Shown one piece after another: positions 1 through 5,824 of a stretch of DNA of 9,706 nt. The position numbers were made by a program, and so were the translations under genes. Numbering within the stretch: position 1 is the stretch's first letter; each line of letters starts with the position of its first letter. The notes under the pieces were generated by a model. The model was not told where the DNA came from. It made no database searches and saw nothing but the letters and a program-made list of their open reading frames with translations. This DNA is from Campylobacterota bacterium (lineage in GTDB: Bacteria > Campylobacterota > Campylobacteria > Campylobacterales > Sulfurovaceae): contig JAUVCL010000072.1 of the NCBI GenBank assembly GCA_030595845.1, positions 1-9,706 on the forward strand. The letters run 5' to 3'.

Positions 1-1
1 T

Positions 2-556
2 GCGCCAATTTCAGGATGGATATTTGAAAAAAATATCAATCAGGGTTCCTCTTTCAATTCTAAAAAGAAACTCTTTCAGATCATCAATCTTGACAAAGTA
101 TGGGCAGAAGTAAAACTCTTTCAAAATGAGTTAAAAAAACTGGACACACTTCAAAACTTTAAAGTCATGCCAAAAACTACTGACAAAGTATATGAGGCAG
201 AAAGATCCATCCTTTATCCTATGATAAACCCCAAAGAGGCTACAGCTACACTTAGGTTGATACTTGACAATGAAGACGGCATACTAAAACCTGGTATGTA
301 TATAAAAGTGCATTCTTCTTCAGCTGATAAAAGCCGTTTGGTCATTCCAAGAACAGCAGCTATACGTAAAAATGGTCTCTGGTATGCTTTTCTTGCTACA
401 GAATTTAAAGGTGAATATGAACCAATAGTCATAGATGTAAAACCCTTAGACAATAAACACTTTGAAGTAGTCCAAGGATTGAGTACTTCAGATATATTGG
501 TCAATAATGCTCTGTTTATGATGGATTCAGATGCACAAATCAACAGTATATATTAA
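2..556 (+). CDS. cusB: CusB-like RND efflux periplasmic adaptor, C-terminal part (5' end outside window)
   Basis: This is the C-terminal 184 residues of a membrane-fusion (HlyD/CusB-type) protein, which in this family links the inner-membrane pump to the outer-membrane channel in the periplasm. The reading frame is open from base 2 to the TAA at 554-556, so the ATG at 167 is internal and not the start. The first visible residues (APISGWIFEKNINQG) match the second half of the lipoyl-like hairpin. They are followed by an INLDKVWAEVKL beta-barrel entry, a DNEDGILKPGMYIKV strand typical of adaptors (the LKPGM signature), and the usual ending in which a hydrophobic stretch meets an acidic turn (ALFMMDSDAQI). 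The gene ends 10 bases before cusA, so the two are clearly co-transcribed. Assignment to CusB rather than CzcB rests mainly on the CusA-type partner. The N-terminal signal peptide and any methionine-rich metal site cannot be seen. Confidence 0.9.
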   Translation, partial: APISGWIFEKNINQGSSFNSKKKLFQIINLDKVWAEVKLFQNELKKLDTLQNFKVMPKTTDKVYEAERSILYPMINPKEATATLRLILDNEDGILKPGMYIKVHSSSADKSRLVIPRTAAIRKNGLWYAFLATEFKGEYEPIVIDVKPLDNKHFEVVQGLSTSDILVNNALFMMDSDAQINSIY

Positions 557-566
557 AGGATAAGAA

Positions 567-3500
567 ATGATTGAAAAACTCATTGCCTTTTCTGTAAGAA
601 ACCATTTTCTAGTCTTGATGGCTACCCTATTTATCATTGTAGGGTCTGTCTGGGCGATGAAGAATACACCACTCGATGCACTGCCAGACCTCTCACCTCC
701 ACAAGTCATTGTTCAGGTAACATGGAAAGGACAAAGTCCTGAGATCATAGAAGATCAAGGAACCTACCCTTTAGTTTCTCAGTTTCTTGCCATATCAAAT
801 ATTGAAACTGTACGTGGATTTTCTATCTATGAAAATGCACTTATTTATATCATTTTTAAAGAAGGGACAGACCTGTATTGGGCAAGATCTCGTGTACTTG
901 AACAGTTAGCTTCCATACAAAGTCAACTTCCAGACACGATGGAAGTCACACTTGGACCTGATGCCTCAGGTGTGGGATGGGTCTATGAGTATGCACTCAC
1001 CTCAAAAACAAAAACCCTTGATGAACTTAGAACCATACAAGACTACTACTATAAATACGCACTCATGGGTGTAGATGGTGTTTCTGAAGTTGCAAGTATC
1101 GGTGGTTTTGTACCCACCTATCAAATTACGGTAAACAATGATGCTTTGGTACAATATAATCTTTCCATCTCTGATATCTCTAAAACATTACAGATGAATA
1201 ACAATGACACCGGCGGACGTATCGTCATTCAGAATGGTTATGAGTGGATGGTACAGGCCAAGGGTTACATCAAAGACCTCGATGAGATACGTGACCTTGT
1301 AGTTACGACCAAAGATGGTGTACCACTTACACTGGCACAGCTGGGTCGTGTAGAGATGGTACCCGGTGCCCGTCGTGGTATGGCTGACCTTAATGGTGAA
1401 GGCGAAGTGGTTGGTGGTATTGTGATGGTACGCTATGGTGAAGATGTCTACTCTGCCATTAAACGTATTACTGCCAAAATGGATGAACTCAAGATCGACG
1501 ATGTTGAAGTCATTACTACGTATGACCGTTCGAGTCTCATTGAAGCAGCGATCAAGACCCTTCAAACGACCCTTCTTGAAGAGAGTATCATCGTTATTAT
1601 CATCATTGGTCTCTTTTTAATGCACTTCCGTTCTACCCTCATTATGCTGATCGTTCTTCCTTTAACCATTGCTCTACCTTTTTTACTGATGAAACTTTTT
1701 GGTATTGGTTCAAATATCATGAGTCTTGGGGGTATAGCCATTGCCATTGGTGCCATGGTTGATGCCTCCATCGTCATGATAGAAAACGCCCATAAATCCA
1801 TACATAAACAAGTAGAAGAAAAAGGCAGAGAGCTCACCAATACTGAGCGTATCGATGTAATCGTCAAGTCTTCCCAGTTGGTTGGAAGACCTATCTTTTT
1901 TGCGTTAGCACTGGTTGTTGTCTCTTTTTTACCTATTTTTGCACTCTCAGGACAGGAAGGCCTTCTCTTTTCACCATTGGCATTTACCAAAACATTTGCC
2001 ATGACATCAGGGGCAGTACTCTCTATCACACTTGTACCTGTACTCATGATCTATTTTGTCAGAGGTAAGATCATTCCAGAATCAAGAAACCCTCTCAATC
2101 GTTTCTTCATGTGGCTCTATACACCTATTTTAATGTATGGCTTGAAACTTAAATACCTGGTCATACTTGTTGCTACAGGGCTTCTTCTCTTTGCTCTTCC
2201 TGTCTATCAAAAACTCAACTGGGAATTCATGCCGATGCTAAATGAACAAACTGTCATGTATATGCCTGTTACGCCTTATGGGATTTCAGTGGATCAAAGT
2301 AAAATGCTTACACAAAAGACAGACAAGATCATCAAGTCTTTTCCCGAAGTGGAAACTGTATTTGGTAAAGGTGGACGTGCAAATTCTCCTACAGATCCTG
2401 CTCCACTTGGTATGCTTGAAACCATCATAACCTTTAAGCCAAAATCTGAATGGCGTCCGGGTATGACACATGAAAAACTCATGGCAGAGATGGAAGAAGC
2501 CTTGCAGGTACCGGGACTTGTAAACTCATGGACCTACCCTATCCGTGGTCGTATAGATATGTTACTTTCAGGTATCCGTACACCTATAGGTATAAAACTT
2601 TATGGAAAAGATGCTGACGGACTGCAAGAGGTAGCACAGGAGATAGAATCCAGACTACGTAGTCTTAAAGGTACACAATCTGTTTTCTCAGATCAGGCTT
2701 CTGCTGGTTTCTTCATAGATATAGATATAAATACGGAAGCATTACAACGTTATAACATCTCAAAATCACTCATTCAGGAATACACTTCTGCTGCCATAGG
2801 CGGTAAAAAAATAACAACGATGTACAAAGGCTTAGAACGTTATCCTATTGCACTTCGTTTTGAAGAAGAAGAACGTAGAAACCTAGATGACATACGTAAC
2901 ATTCAAGTCAAAACACCACTTGGTTTTGTACCACTCTCAACCTTTGCAAAAGTAGAATACCGTCAAAGTGCATCCGTTATAAAATCTGAGATGGCTACAC
3001 CAGTGACCTTTGTTTATATCACACCACAAACCGGTGTCTCTGCTACCAAATATAAAGAACAAGCCATGCTTGTTCTTGAAGATTTGAAACTTCCAGCGGG
3101 ATACTATATAGAGTGGGCTGGACAGTCTGAGTATTTAGAATCAGCCATGGAAAAGATCAAATGGATCGTACCAACAGTATTGCTGGTTATTTTTATTCTT
3201 ATCTATTTTGCATTAGGAAGTATGGTACCTACCTTTATTGTATTTTTCACTTTGCCATTTGCTTTACTTGGAGGTCTGATCTATATAGATATGTTAAGTT
3301 TCAACATGTCTATAGCTGTCATTGTTGGATTCTTAGCACTTTTAGGTGTTGCCGCAGAGACTGCAATTGTTATGATCGTCTATCTACAAGAAAGTGTCAA
3401 TGAGATGAAAGAGAAAGTGGGTAAAGAGTTTAATAAGAAACACCTATCTTCTGCTATCTATGAAGGTGCCGTTCAGAGAGTAAGACCTAAGCTTATGACT

Positions 3501-3710
3501 GTCTTTGCTATCTTGGCTGGATTACTGCCTATCATGTATACTACAGGCGTAGGAAGTGAAGTGATGCAACGTATCGCCGCACCTATGATAGGAGGAGTCG
3601 TATCTTCAGCAGTACTAAGCCTTTTACTCATTCCAATCTTCTATGATATGTATGAGAAATACCGCTTAAAAAGAGATATAACACTTACTATCAATCAAAA
3701 GGATATTTAA
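567..3710 (+). CDS. cusA: CusA-like Cu(I)/Ag(I) efflux RND pump, inner-membrane subunit
   Basis: This is a full-length (1047 aa) heavy-metal RND transporter, a proton-driven trimeric pump that exports Cu(I)/Ag(I) from periplasm and cytoplasm through CusB and an outer-membrane channel. There is one N-terminal membrane helix (about residues 8-30), a large periplasmic domain, helices about 338-545, a second periplasmic domain, and helices about 866-1027, giving the usual twelve. The TM4 signature GAMVDASIVMIEN (D399 at its centre) is the CusA form, unlike the DGA form of Co/Zn/Ni pumps. Compared with E. coli CusA from memory, the metal-site methionines M573, M623 and M672 match M566 (YMP), M616 (GMLE) and M665 (RIDM). 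E625 matches E618, and the proton-relay residues D405/E939/K984 match D399, E931 (VAAE) and K975 (RPK). All are present, which supports a working monovalent copper/silver pump. AAGGA at 556-560 precedes the ATG. The gene is followed after 2 bases by a Cys-rich lipoprotein. Confidence 0.95.
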   Translation: MIEKLIAFSVRNHFLVLMATLFIIVGSVWAMKNTPLDALPDLSPPQVIVQVTWKGQSPEIIEDQGTYPLVSQFLAISNIETVRGFSIYENALIYIIFKEGTDLYWARSRVLEQLASIQSQLPDTMEVTLGPDASGVGWVYEYALTSKTKTLDELRTIQDYYYKYALMGVDGVSEVASIGGFVPTYQITVNNDALVQYNLSISDISKTLQMNNNDTGGRIVIQNGYEWMVQAKGYIKDLDEIRDLVVTTKDGVPLTLAQLGRVEMVPGARRGMADLNGEGEVVGGIVMVRYGEDVYSAIKRITAKMDELKIDDVEVITTYDRSSLIEAAIKTLQTTLLEESIIVIIIIGLFLMHFRSTLIMLIVLPLTIALPFLLMKLFGIGSNIMSLGGIAIAIGAMVDASIVMIENAHKSIHKQVEEKGRELTNTERIDVIVKSSQLVGRPIFFALALVVVSFLPIFALSGQEGLLFSPLAFTKTFAMTSGAVLSITLVPVLMIYFVRGKIIPESRNPLNRFFMWLYTPILMYGLKLKYLVILVATGLLLFALPVYQKLNWEFMPMLNEQTVMYMPVTPYGISVDQSKMLTQKTDKIIKSFPEVETVFGKGGRANSPTDPAPLGMLETIITFKPKSEWRPGMTHEKLMAEMEEALQVPGLVNSWTYPIRGRIDMLLSGIRTPIGIKLYGKDADGLQEVAQEIESRLRSLKGTQSVFSDQASAGFFIDIDINTEALQRYNISKSLIQEYTSAAIGGKKITTMYKGLERYPIALRFEEEERRNLDDIRNIQVKTPLGFVPLSTFAKVEYRQSASVIKSEMATPVTFVYITPQTGVSATKYKEQAMLVLEDLKLPAGYYIEWAGQSEYLESAMEKIKWIVPTVLLVIFILIYFALGSMVPTFIVFFTLPFALLGGLIYIDMLSFNMSIAVIVGFLALLGVAAETAIVMIVYLQESVNEMKEKVGKEFNKKHLSSAIYEGAVQRVRPKLMTVFAILAGLLPIMYTTGVGSEVMQRIAAPMIGGVVSSAVLSLLLIPIFYDMYEKYRLKRDITLTINQKDI

Positions 3711-3712
3711 TT

Positions 3713-4084
3713 ATGAGATTAAAGATATTTACAACAGCACTTTTTACACTTGTTTTACTTTCAGGCTGTTCAGGAGAGAAAAAGGAATCGATCACAGAAG
3801 GTGGTATGAAATGTGGTCCGGGTAAATGTGGCGCAAGTATGGTAGATGGCTCAGCAGTACTGGTAAAAAAGAAAATGAACATCTTAGATCAACTACGCGT
3901 TGATGATAGCAGACGAGAGTGTGTCCTCGCTGCAACGACGACTAAAGAGCTCTATAGCTGTGTACGTGTAGAAGATACAGGTAGACTTAGTACCAAATGT
4001 TCAGCAGACAATACAAAACAAGCACCAAATAAAGAGGCTCCTGCGATGAAATGTGAAGCAGGTAAATGTGGCAGCAGCATGTAA
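3713..4084 (+). CDS. Small Cys/Met-rich lipoprotein with twin MKCxxGKCG motifs, linked to cusBA
   Basis: This is a 123-residue predicted lipoprotein of no named family that I recognise. A positively charged start and hydrophobic stretch end in the lipobox LLSGC (Cys19), so it should be lipid-anchored in the periplasm. The mature part opens and closes with near-identical motifs: M32-K-C34-G-P-G-K-C39-G-A-S-M43 and M112-K-C114-E-A-G-K-C119-G-S-S-M123, the second being the very C-terminus. Between them are three more Cys at exact 13-residue steps (C70, C83, C96). The Cys pairs flanked by Met suggest soft-metal (Cu/Ag) binding. The GKCG core resembles the EGKCG motif of bufferins, copper-binding peptides modified by MNIO (DUF692) enzymes, but no such enzyme is in the window. 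The ATG lies 2 bases after the cusA stop with AAAAGGA at 3697-3703, so it belongs to the pump operon. A role as copper chaperone or buffer is inferred. Confidence 0.85.
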   Translation: MRLKIFTTALFTLVLLSGCSGEKKESITEGGMKCGPGKCGASMVDGSAVLVKKKMNILDQLRVDDSRRECVLAATTTKELYSCVRVEDTGRLSTKCSADNTKQAPNKEAPAMKCEAGKCGSSM

Positions 4085-4131
4085 TAGTGGTATCTCAATT
4101 ATTTCGATTGTTAGAGTAAAAGTAAATGTGT

Positions 4132-4140
4132 GGGGGGGGG
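4132..4140 (+). repeat. Homopolymeric G9 tract in the 3' region of the cus operon
   Basis: Nine consecutive G stand out in AT-rich sequence. The tract lies 47 bases after the lipoprotein stop and 20 bases before the hairpin at 4161. Poly-G runs of this length are slippage-prone, phase-variable tracts in Campylobacterota. This one is outside every supported gene, so length changes would alter only the 3' untranslated region. Confidence 0.8.
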
Positions 4141-4160
4141 AAGAGAAACTAGAGGTAAAT

Positions 4161-4186
4161 ATTCAAAAGCCAAAAGGCTTTTGAAT
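4161..4186. terminator. Perfect 11-bp hairpin, likely bidirectional terminator between convergent genes
   Basis: The arms ATTCAAAAGCC (4161-4171) and GGCTTTTGAAT (4176-4186) are exact reverse complements around an AAAA loop. The hairpin sits between the plus-strand cus operon and the minus-strand cytochrome, where a shared terminator is expected. The downstream T run is weak on both strands, but the arms themselves contain AAAA/TTTT. A second, weaker AT-rich hairpin (AAAAGTT/AACTTTT, 4189-4205) follows directly on the plus strand and ends in TTATTT. Confidence 0.75.
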
Positions 4187-4204
4187 GTAAAAGTTAAAAA
4201 CTTT

Positions 4205-4501
4205 TTATTTCATTGCTGCGATATGAGCTGCAACTGCTTCGATAGCAGCGTCATCCATAGAAGCAACTTGACCTTTCATAAGACCACCCATTCCGTGAAT
4301 GTTAAGAGTACCGGCTTTGTAACCTTTAAGTTGCTCAACAGTTTTAGCAGCATCTTGACCTGTAATAATTGCAGATTTACCTAGAGCAGCTTTTTCACCG
4401 TTAGCACCATGACAACCAACACATTTAGCGTAAGCAGCAGCACCATCAGCCATAAGTAGTGTAGATCCAGCTAGTAATATTGAGATTGCAAATTTTTTCA
4501 T
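4205..4501 (-). CDS. Periplasmic c553-type monoheme cytochrome c
   Basis: This 98-residue protein has a Sec signal peptide (MKKFAISILLAGSTLLMADG, cleavage near residue 18-20) and a single heme-attachment motif CVGCH at residues 27-31 followed by GANGEKA. The likely distal heme ligand is a methionine in the GGLMKGQ segment (M75; M71 is the alternative). The C-terminal helix DDAAIEAVAAHIAAMK is typical of small class I cytochromes. The length and the YKAGTLN and MKGQ segments match the Campylobacterota cytochrome c553 family, which shuttles electrons between the bc1 complex and terminal oxidases or reductases. A clear AAAAGGAA site at 4507-4514 precedes the ATG. It has its own upstream region and probably forms a single-gene transcript ending in the hairpin at 4161-4186. 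Family assignment is firm; the exact redox partner cannot be told. Confidence 0.93.
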   Translation of the reverse strand: MKKFAISILLAGSTLLMADGAAAYAKCVGCHGANGEKAALGKSAIITGQDAAKTVEQLKGYKAGTLNIHGMGGLMKGQVASMDDAAIEAVAAHIAAMK

Positions 4502-4570
4502 TTTAATTCCTTTTTTAATTTATATTCTTAACTAATACATCAGCAGATGCCTTTGTATCAGAACCTATAT

Positions 4571-4598
4571 ATTATACTGACCATAAAATAGTTTTATG
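4571..4598 (-). promoter_or_regulatory. Candidate promoter of the c553 gene with a palindrome at -35
   Basis: On the minus strand a consensus TATAAT (plus-strand ATTATA, 4571-4576) lies about 70 bases upstream of the cytochrome start. No good TTGACA is present at the expected distance. Instead, a perfect 7-bp inverted repeat CATAAAA-TAG-TTTTATG covers 4582-4598, overlapping the -35 position, and could be an operator. The match is by eye only. Confidence 0.4.
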
Positions 4599-4654
4599 AT
4601 CAATCCCTTTTATTTATCAAGCAAGATGATATAGATATTTTACTTAAAATTCTA

Positions 4655-4969
4655 TTAACAACTAGGTATATTTCCTGAATCTTTTGCATATTCATATACA
4701 AAATCATACACATGAGGAGCATATTTAGCTTTCATTTTTGAGTTAGGGCACAATTTTTTTACTTCAGCTTCAAACTTTCCTGCTTCATTGATAGATTCCC
4801 ATTCATCTTGAGTATGCTTATGTGCAAACTTCGCTCCAGAGAAACCACAAGGCGCTTTTAACTTCTTAAGGTAGATCTTCTGACCTTTCTTAACATCTGC
4901 AAAAGCAGTAGTTGAAAGTAATGTCAAACCAAGTAAAGCAGCAACTGCCAATTTAGTAATATTATTCAT
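4655..4969 (-). CDS. Exported three-Cys/two-His protein, paralog A (unknown function)
   Basis: This 104-residue protein has a clear signal peptide (about 1-24, ending TAFA) and a mature part of about 80 residues. It is a paralog of the next gene, and the pair shares KGQKxYxKKL near the mature N-terminus, C41, a SGxxFAxxHTQDxWExI block with H52, LCP (C74), a PHxYDFxYEY block with H86, and a final PxC with Cys as the last residue (C104). The KGQ-x-x-Y opening resembles the start of small cytochromes c, and relatives may be annotated as cytochrome. There is no CxxCH, however, so covalent heme by the usual route is not supported. The conserved Cys and His suggest metal binding or thiol redox work in the periplasm; this is inference. 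AAAGGA precedes the ATG at about 10 bases. Confidence 0.88.
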   Translation of the reverse strand: MNNITKLAVAALLGLTLLSTTAFADVKKGQKIYLKKLKAPCGFSGAKFAHKHTQDEWESINEAGKFEAEVKKLCPNSKMKAKYAPHVYDFVYEYAKDSGNIPSC

Positions 4970-5001
4970 TTCCTATTCATCCTTTAAATTTAAGATGAGG
5001 T

Positions 5002-5033
5002 ATCATAACATGTAATTGTGAAAGTATTGTGAA
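5002..5033 (-). promoter_or_regulatory. Candidate promoter with TTCACAA direct repeats upstream of paralog A
   Basis: On the minus strand, TGTTATGAT (plus-strand 5002-5010) reads as an extended -10 element. The -35 region lacks a consensus. In its place two exact copies of TTCACAA (plus-strand TTGTGAA at 5016-5022 and 5027-5033) stand 11 bp apart. A third copy with one mismatch (ATGTGAA) is at 5046-5052. Repeats on one face of the helix, overlapping -35, are how OmpR/PhoB-type regulators usually bind, and such a regulator is encoded nearby at 6959-7630. The link to that regulator is inference. Confidence 0.45.
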
Positions 5034-5048
5034 GTAGTTAGATAAATG

Positions 5049-5075
5049 TGAAGCAGGACGAAAAGAACTGCTTCA
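5049..5075 (-). terminator. Candidate hairpin after paralog B
   Basis: TGAAGCAG (5049-5056) and CTGCTTCA (5068-5075) form a perfect 8-bp stem with an 11-base loop, 22 bases beyond the stop of the 107-aa gene on the minus strand. There is no strong T run after it, so termination would be partial at best. Confidence 0.4.
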
Positions 5076-5096
5076 AGAAGTTACATTAAATAAAAT

Positions 5097-5420
5097 TTAA
5101 CATTTTGGAACGTGTGAGCCACCTTTACCATATTCGTAAGTGAAGTCATAAATATGTGGCCACCACGATTTTTTTATCTTCCCTTTTTTCAATTTAGGAC
5201 ATAGTTTATATGTTTCCTTCGCAAAATCTCCATCATCATAGATCTCTTCCCAGTCATCTTGTGTATGCATTCTTGCAAAACGTACACCTGATACTCTACA
5301 GTATTTACGAAGTTTCTTTTTGTAAAGCTTTTGTCCTTTTGCTACACTTGCAGAAGAAATAGTTGGTGTAGTCATCATAGCAACAGCAACGAGCGTGATC
5401 ACTGATATCAATTTTTTCAT
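5097..5420 (-). CDS. Exported three-Cys/two-His protein, paralog B (unknown function)
   Basis: This 107-residue protein has a signal peptide (about 1-24, ending ISSA) and the same architecture as its 104-residue neighbour downstream. It shares KGQKLYKKKL, C41, SGxxFAxxHTQDxWExI with H52, KLCP with C74, PHIYDFTYEY with H89, and a terminal PKC (C107). The first two Cys are at identical positions in both proteins (41 and 74). The pair therefore arose by duplication and has diverged, mainly outside these blocks. This copy is more basic (for example KKGKIKKSWW before the second His block). The conserved set of three Cys and two His implies a structural or metal/redox role, but no known family is recognised. 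An AAGGAA site precedes the ATG. The gene lies just after the kinase operon and has its own TATAAT (plus-strand 5465-5470). Confidence 0.88.
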   Translation of the reverse strand: MKKLISVITLVAVAMMTTPTISSASVAKGQKLYKKKLRKYCRVSGVRFARMHTQDDWEEIYDDGDFAKETYKLCPKLKKGKIKKSWWPHIYDFTYEYGKGGSHVPKC

Positions 5421-5464
5421 TATAATTCCTTTTTTGTCTGTATAATCTAACCTTGTCCAGAGGT

Positions 5465-5470
5465 ATTATA
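5465..5470 (-). promoter_or_regulatory. Candidate -10 box for paralog B
   Basis: Plus-strand ATTATA gives TATAAT on the minus strand, 44 bases upstream of the 107-aa gene and just after the stop of the cytochrome-like gene. A TTGAAA is present upstream (5483-5488), but its 12-base spacing is too short, so only the -10 element is supported. Transcription from the upstream operon may also read into this gene. Confidence 0.4.
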
Positions 5471-5479
5471 ATATTGTAA

Positions 5480-5824
5480 CTATTTCAACTTATCAAGAAC
5501 CTTAAACCTTTCCCAATAACGCTCTAATGCTTCATCTATCTGTCTGTCACTCAGTGTCGTTTTCTTTTTTATACCATAATTATCAGTAAAGAGATCAGAC
5601 ATAACAGAGATCTCTTTTATAGGATATTTCAAATAATGTTTAAGACCTGCCTTGACATTTTCTTCCCCACCATAGACAAGAAGATAACGCATAAACATAC
5701 GTTGCAAAGAGGTAGGCAACTCTTTATGGCACTCAACACAATGACGTTCATAAGCATCCGCTGAAGATAAATGTGTAGATAAACCCGATATCAATAACAC
5801 TGCTACTAGTATAGGTTTCACCAT
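5480..5824 (-). CDS. Monoheme cytochrome c-like periplasmic protein coupled to the sensor kinase
   Basis: This 114-residue protein has a short signal peptide (about 1-22, ending LSSA) and one heme-binding motif, CVECH (C29, C32, H33), followed by KELP. The rest is helical and charged: a segment rich in Met and aromatic residues (RMFMRYLLVYGG), KEISVMSDLF with M75 as a possible distal heme ligand, then GIKKKTTLSDRQIDEALERYWERF. It lacks the usual cytochrome c ending and does not resemble the c553 gene nearby. The start ATG overlaps the kinase stop by 7 bases (ATGGTGA), which implies translational coupling with the histidine kinase. It could be a periplasmic heme or redox co-sensor for that kinase, or simply an electron carrier controlled with it. 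The heme motif is certain, the role is inferred. Confidence 0.87.
   Translation of the reverse strand: MVKPILVAVLLISGLSTHLSSADAYERHCVECHKELPTSLQRMFMRYLLVYGGEENVKAGLKHYLKYPIKEISVMSDLFTDNYGIKKKTTLSDRQIDEALERYWERFKVLDKLK

Noticed and set aside
167..556. Treating the ATG at 167 as the start of the adaptor gene
   Set aside because: The frame is open to the window edge and the upstream residues match the adaptor fold, so the ATG is internal.
1562..2047. Minus-strand reading frame of 161 codons within cusA
   Set aside because: It is a mirror of membrane-helix codons of cusA; no start site or domain supports it.
4126..4140. G9 tract as a switch for the lipoprotein reading frame
   Set aside because: The tract lies 47 bases after the lipoprotein stop, so slippage cannot change that protein.
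4130..4384. Plus-strand reading frame starting with GTG at the G9 tract
   Set aside because: It runs antisense through the well-supported c553 cytochrome, starts in a homopolymer and has no ribosome site or recognisable protein features.
4655..5420. Calling the two paralogs c-type cytochromes
   Set aside because: No CxxCH, nor a single-Cys xxxCH variant, is present in either protein; the residue after C41 is Gly or Arg, not His.
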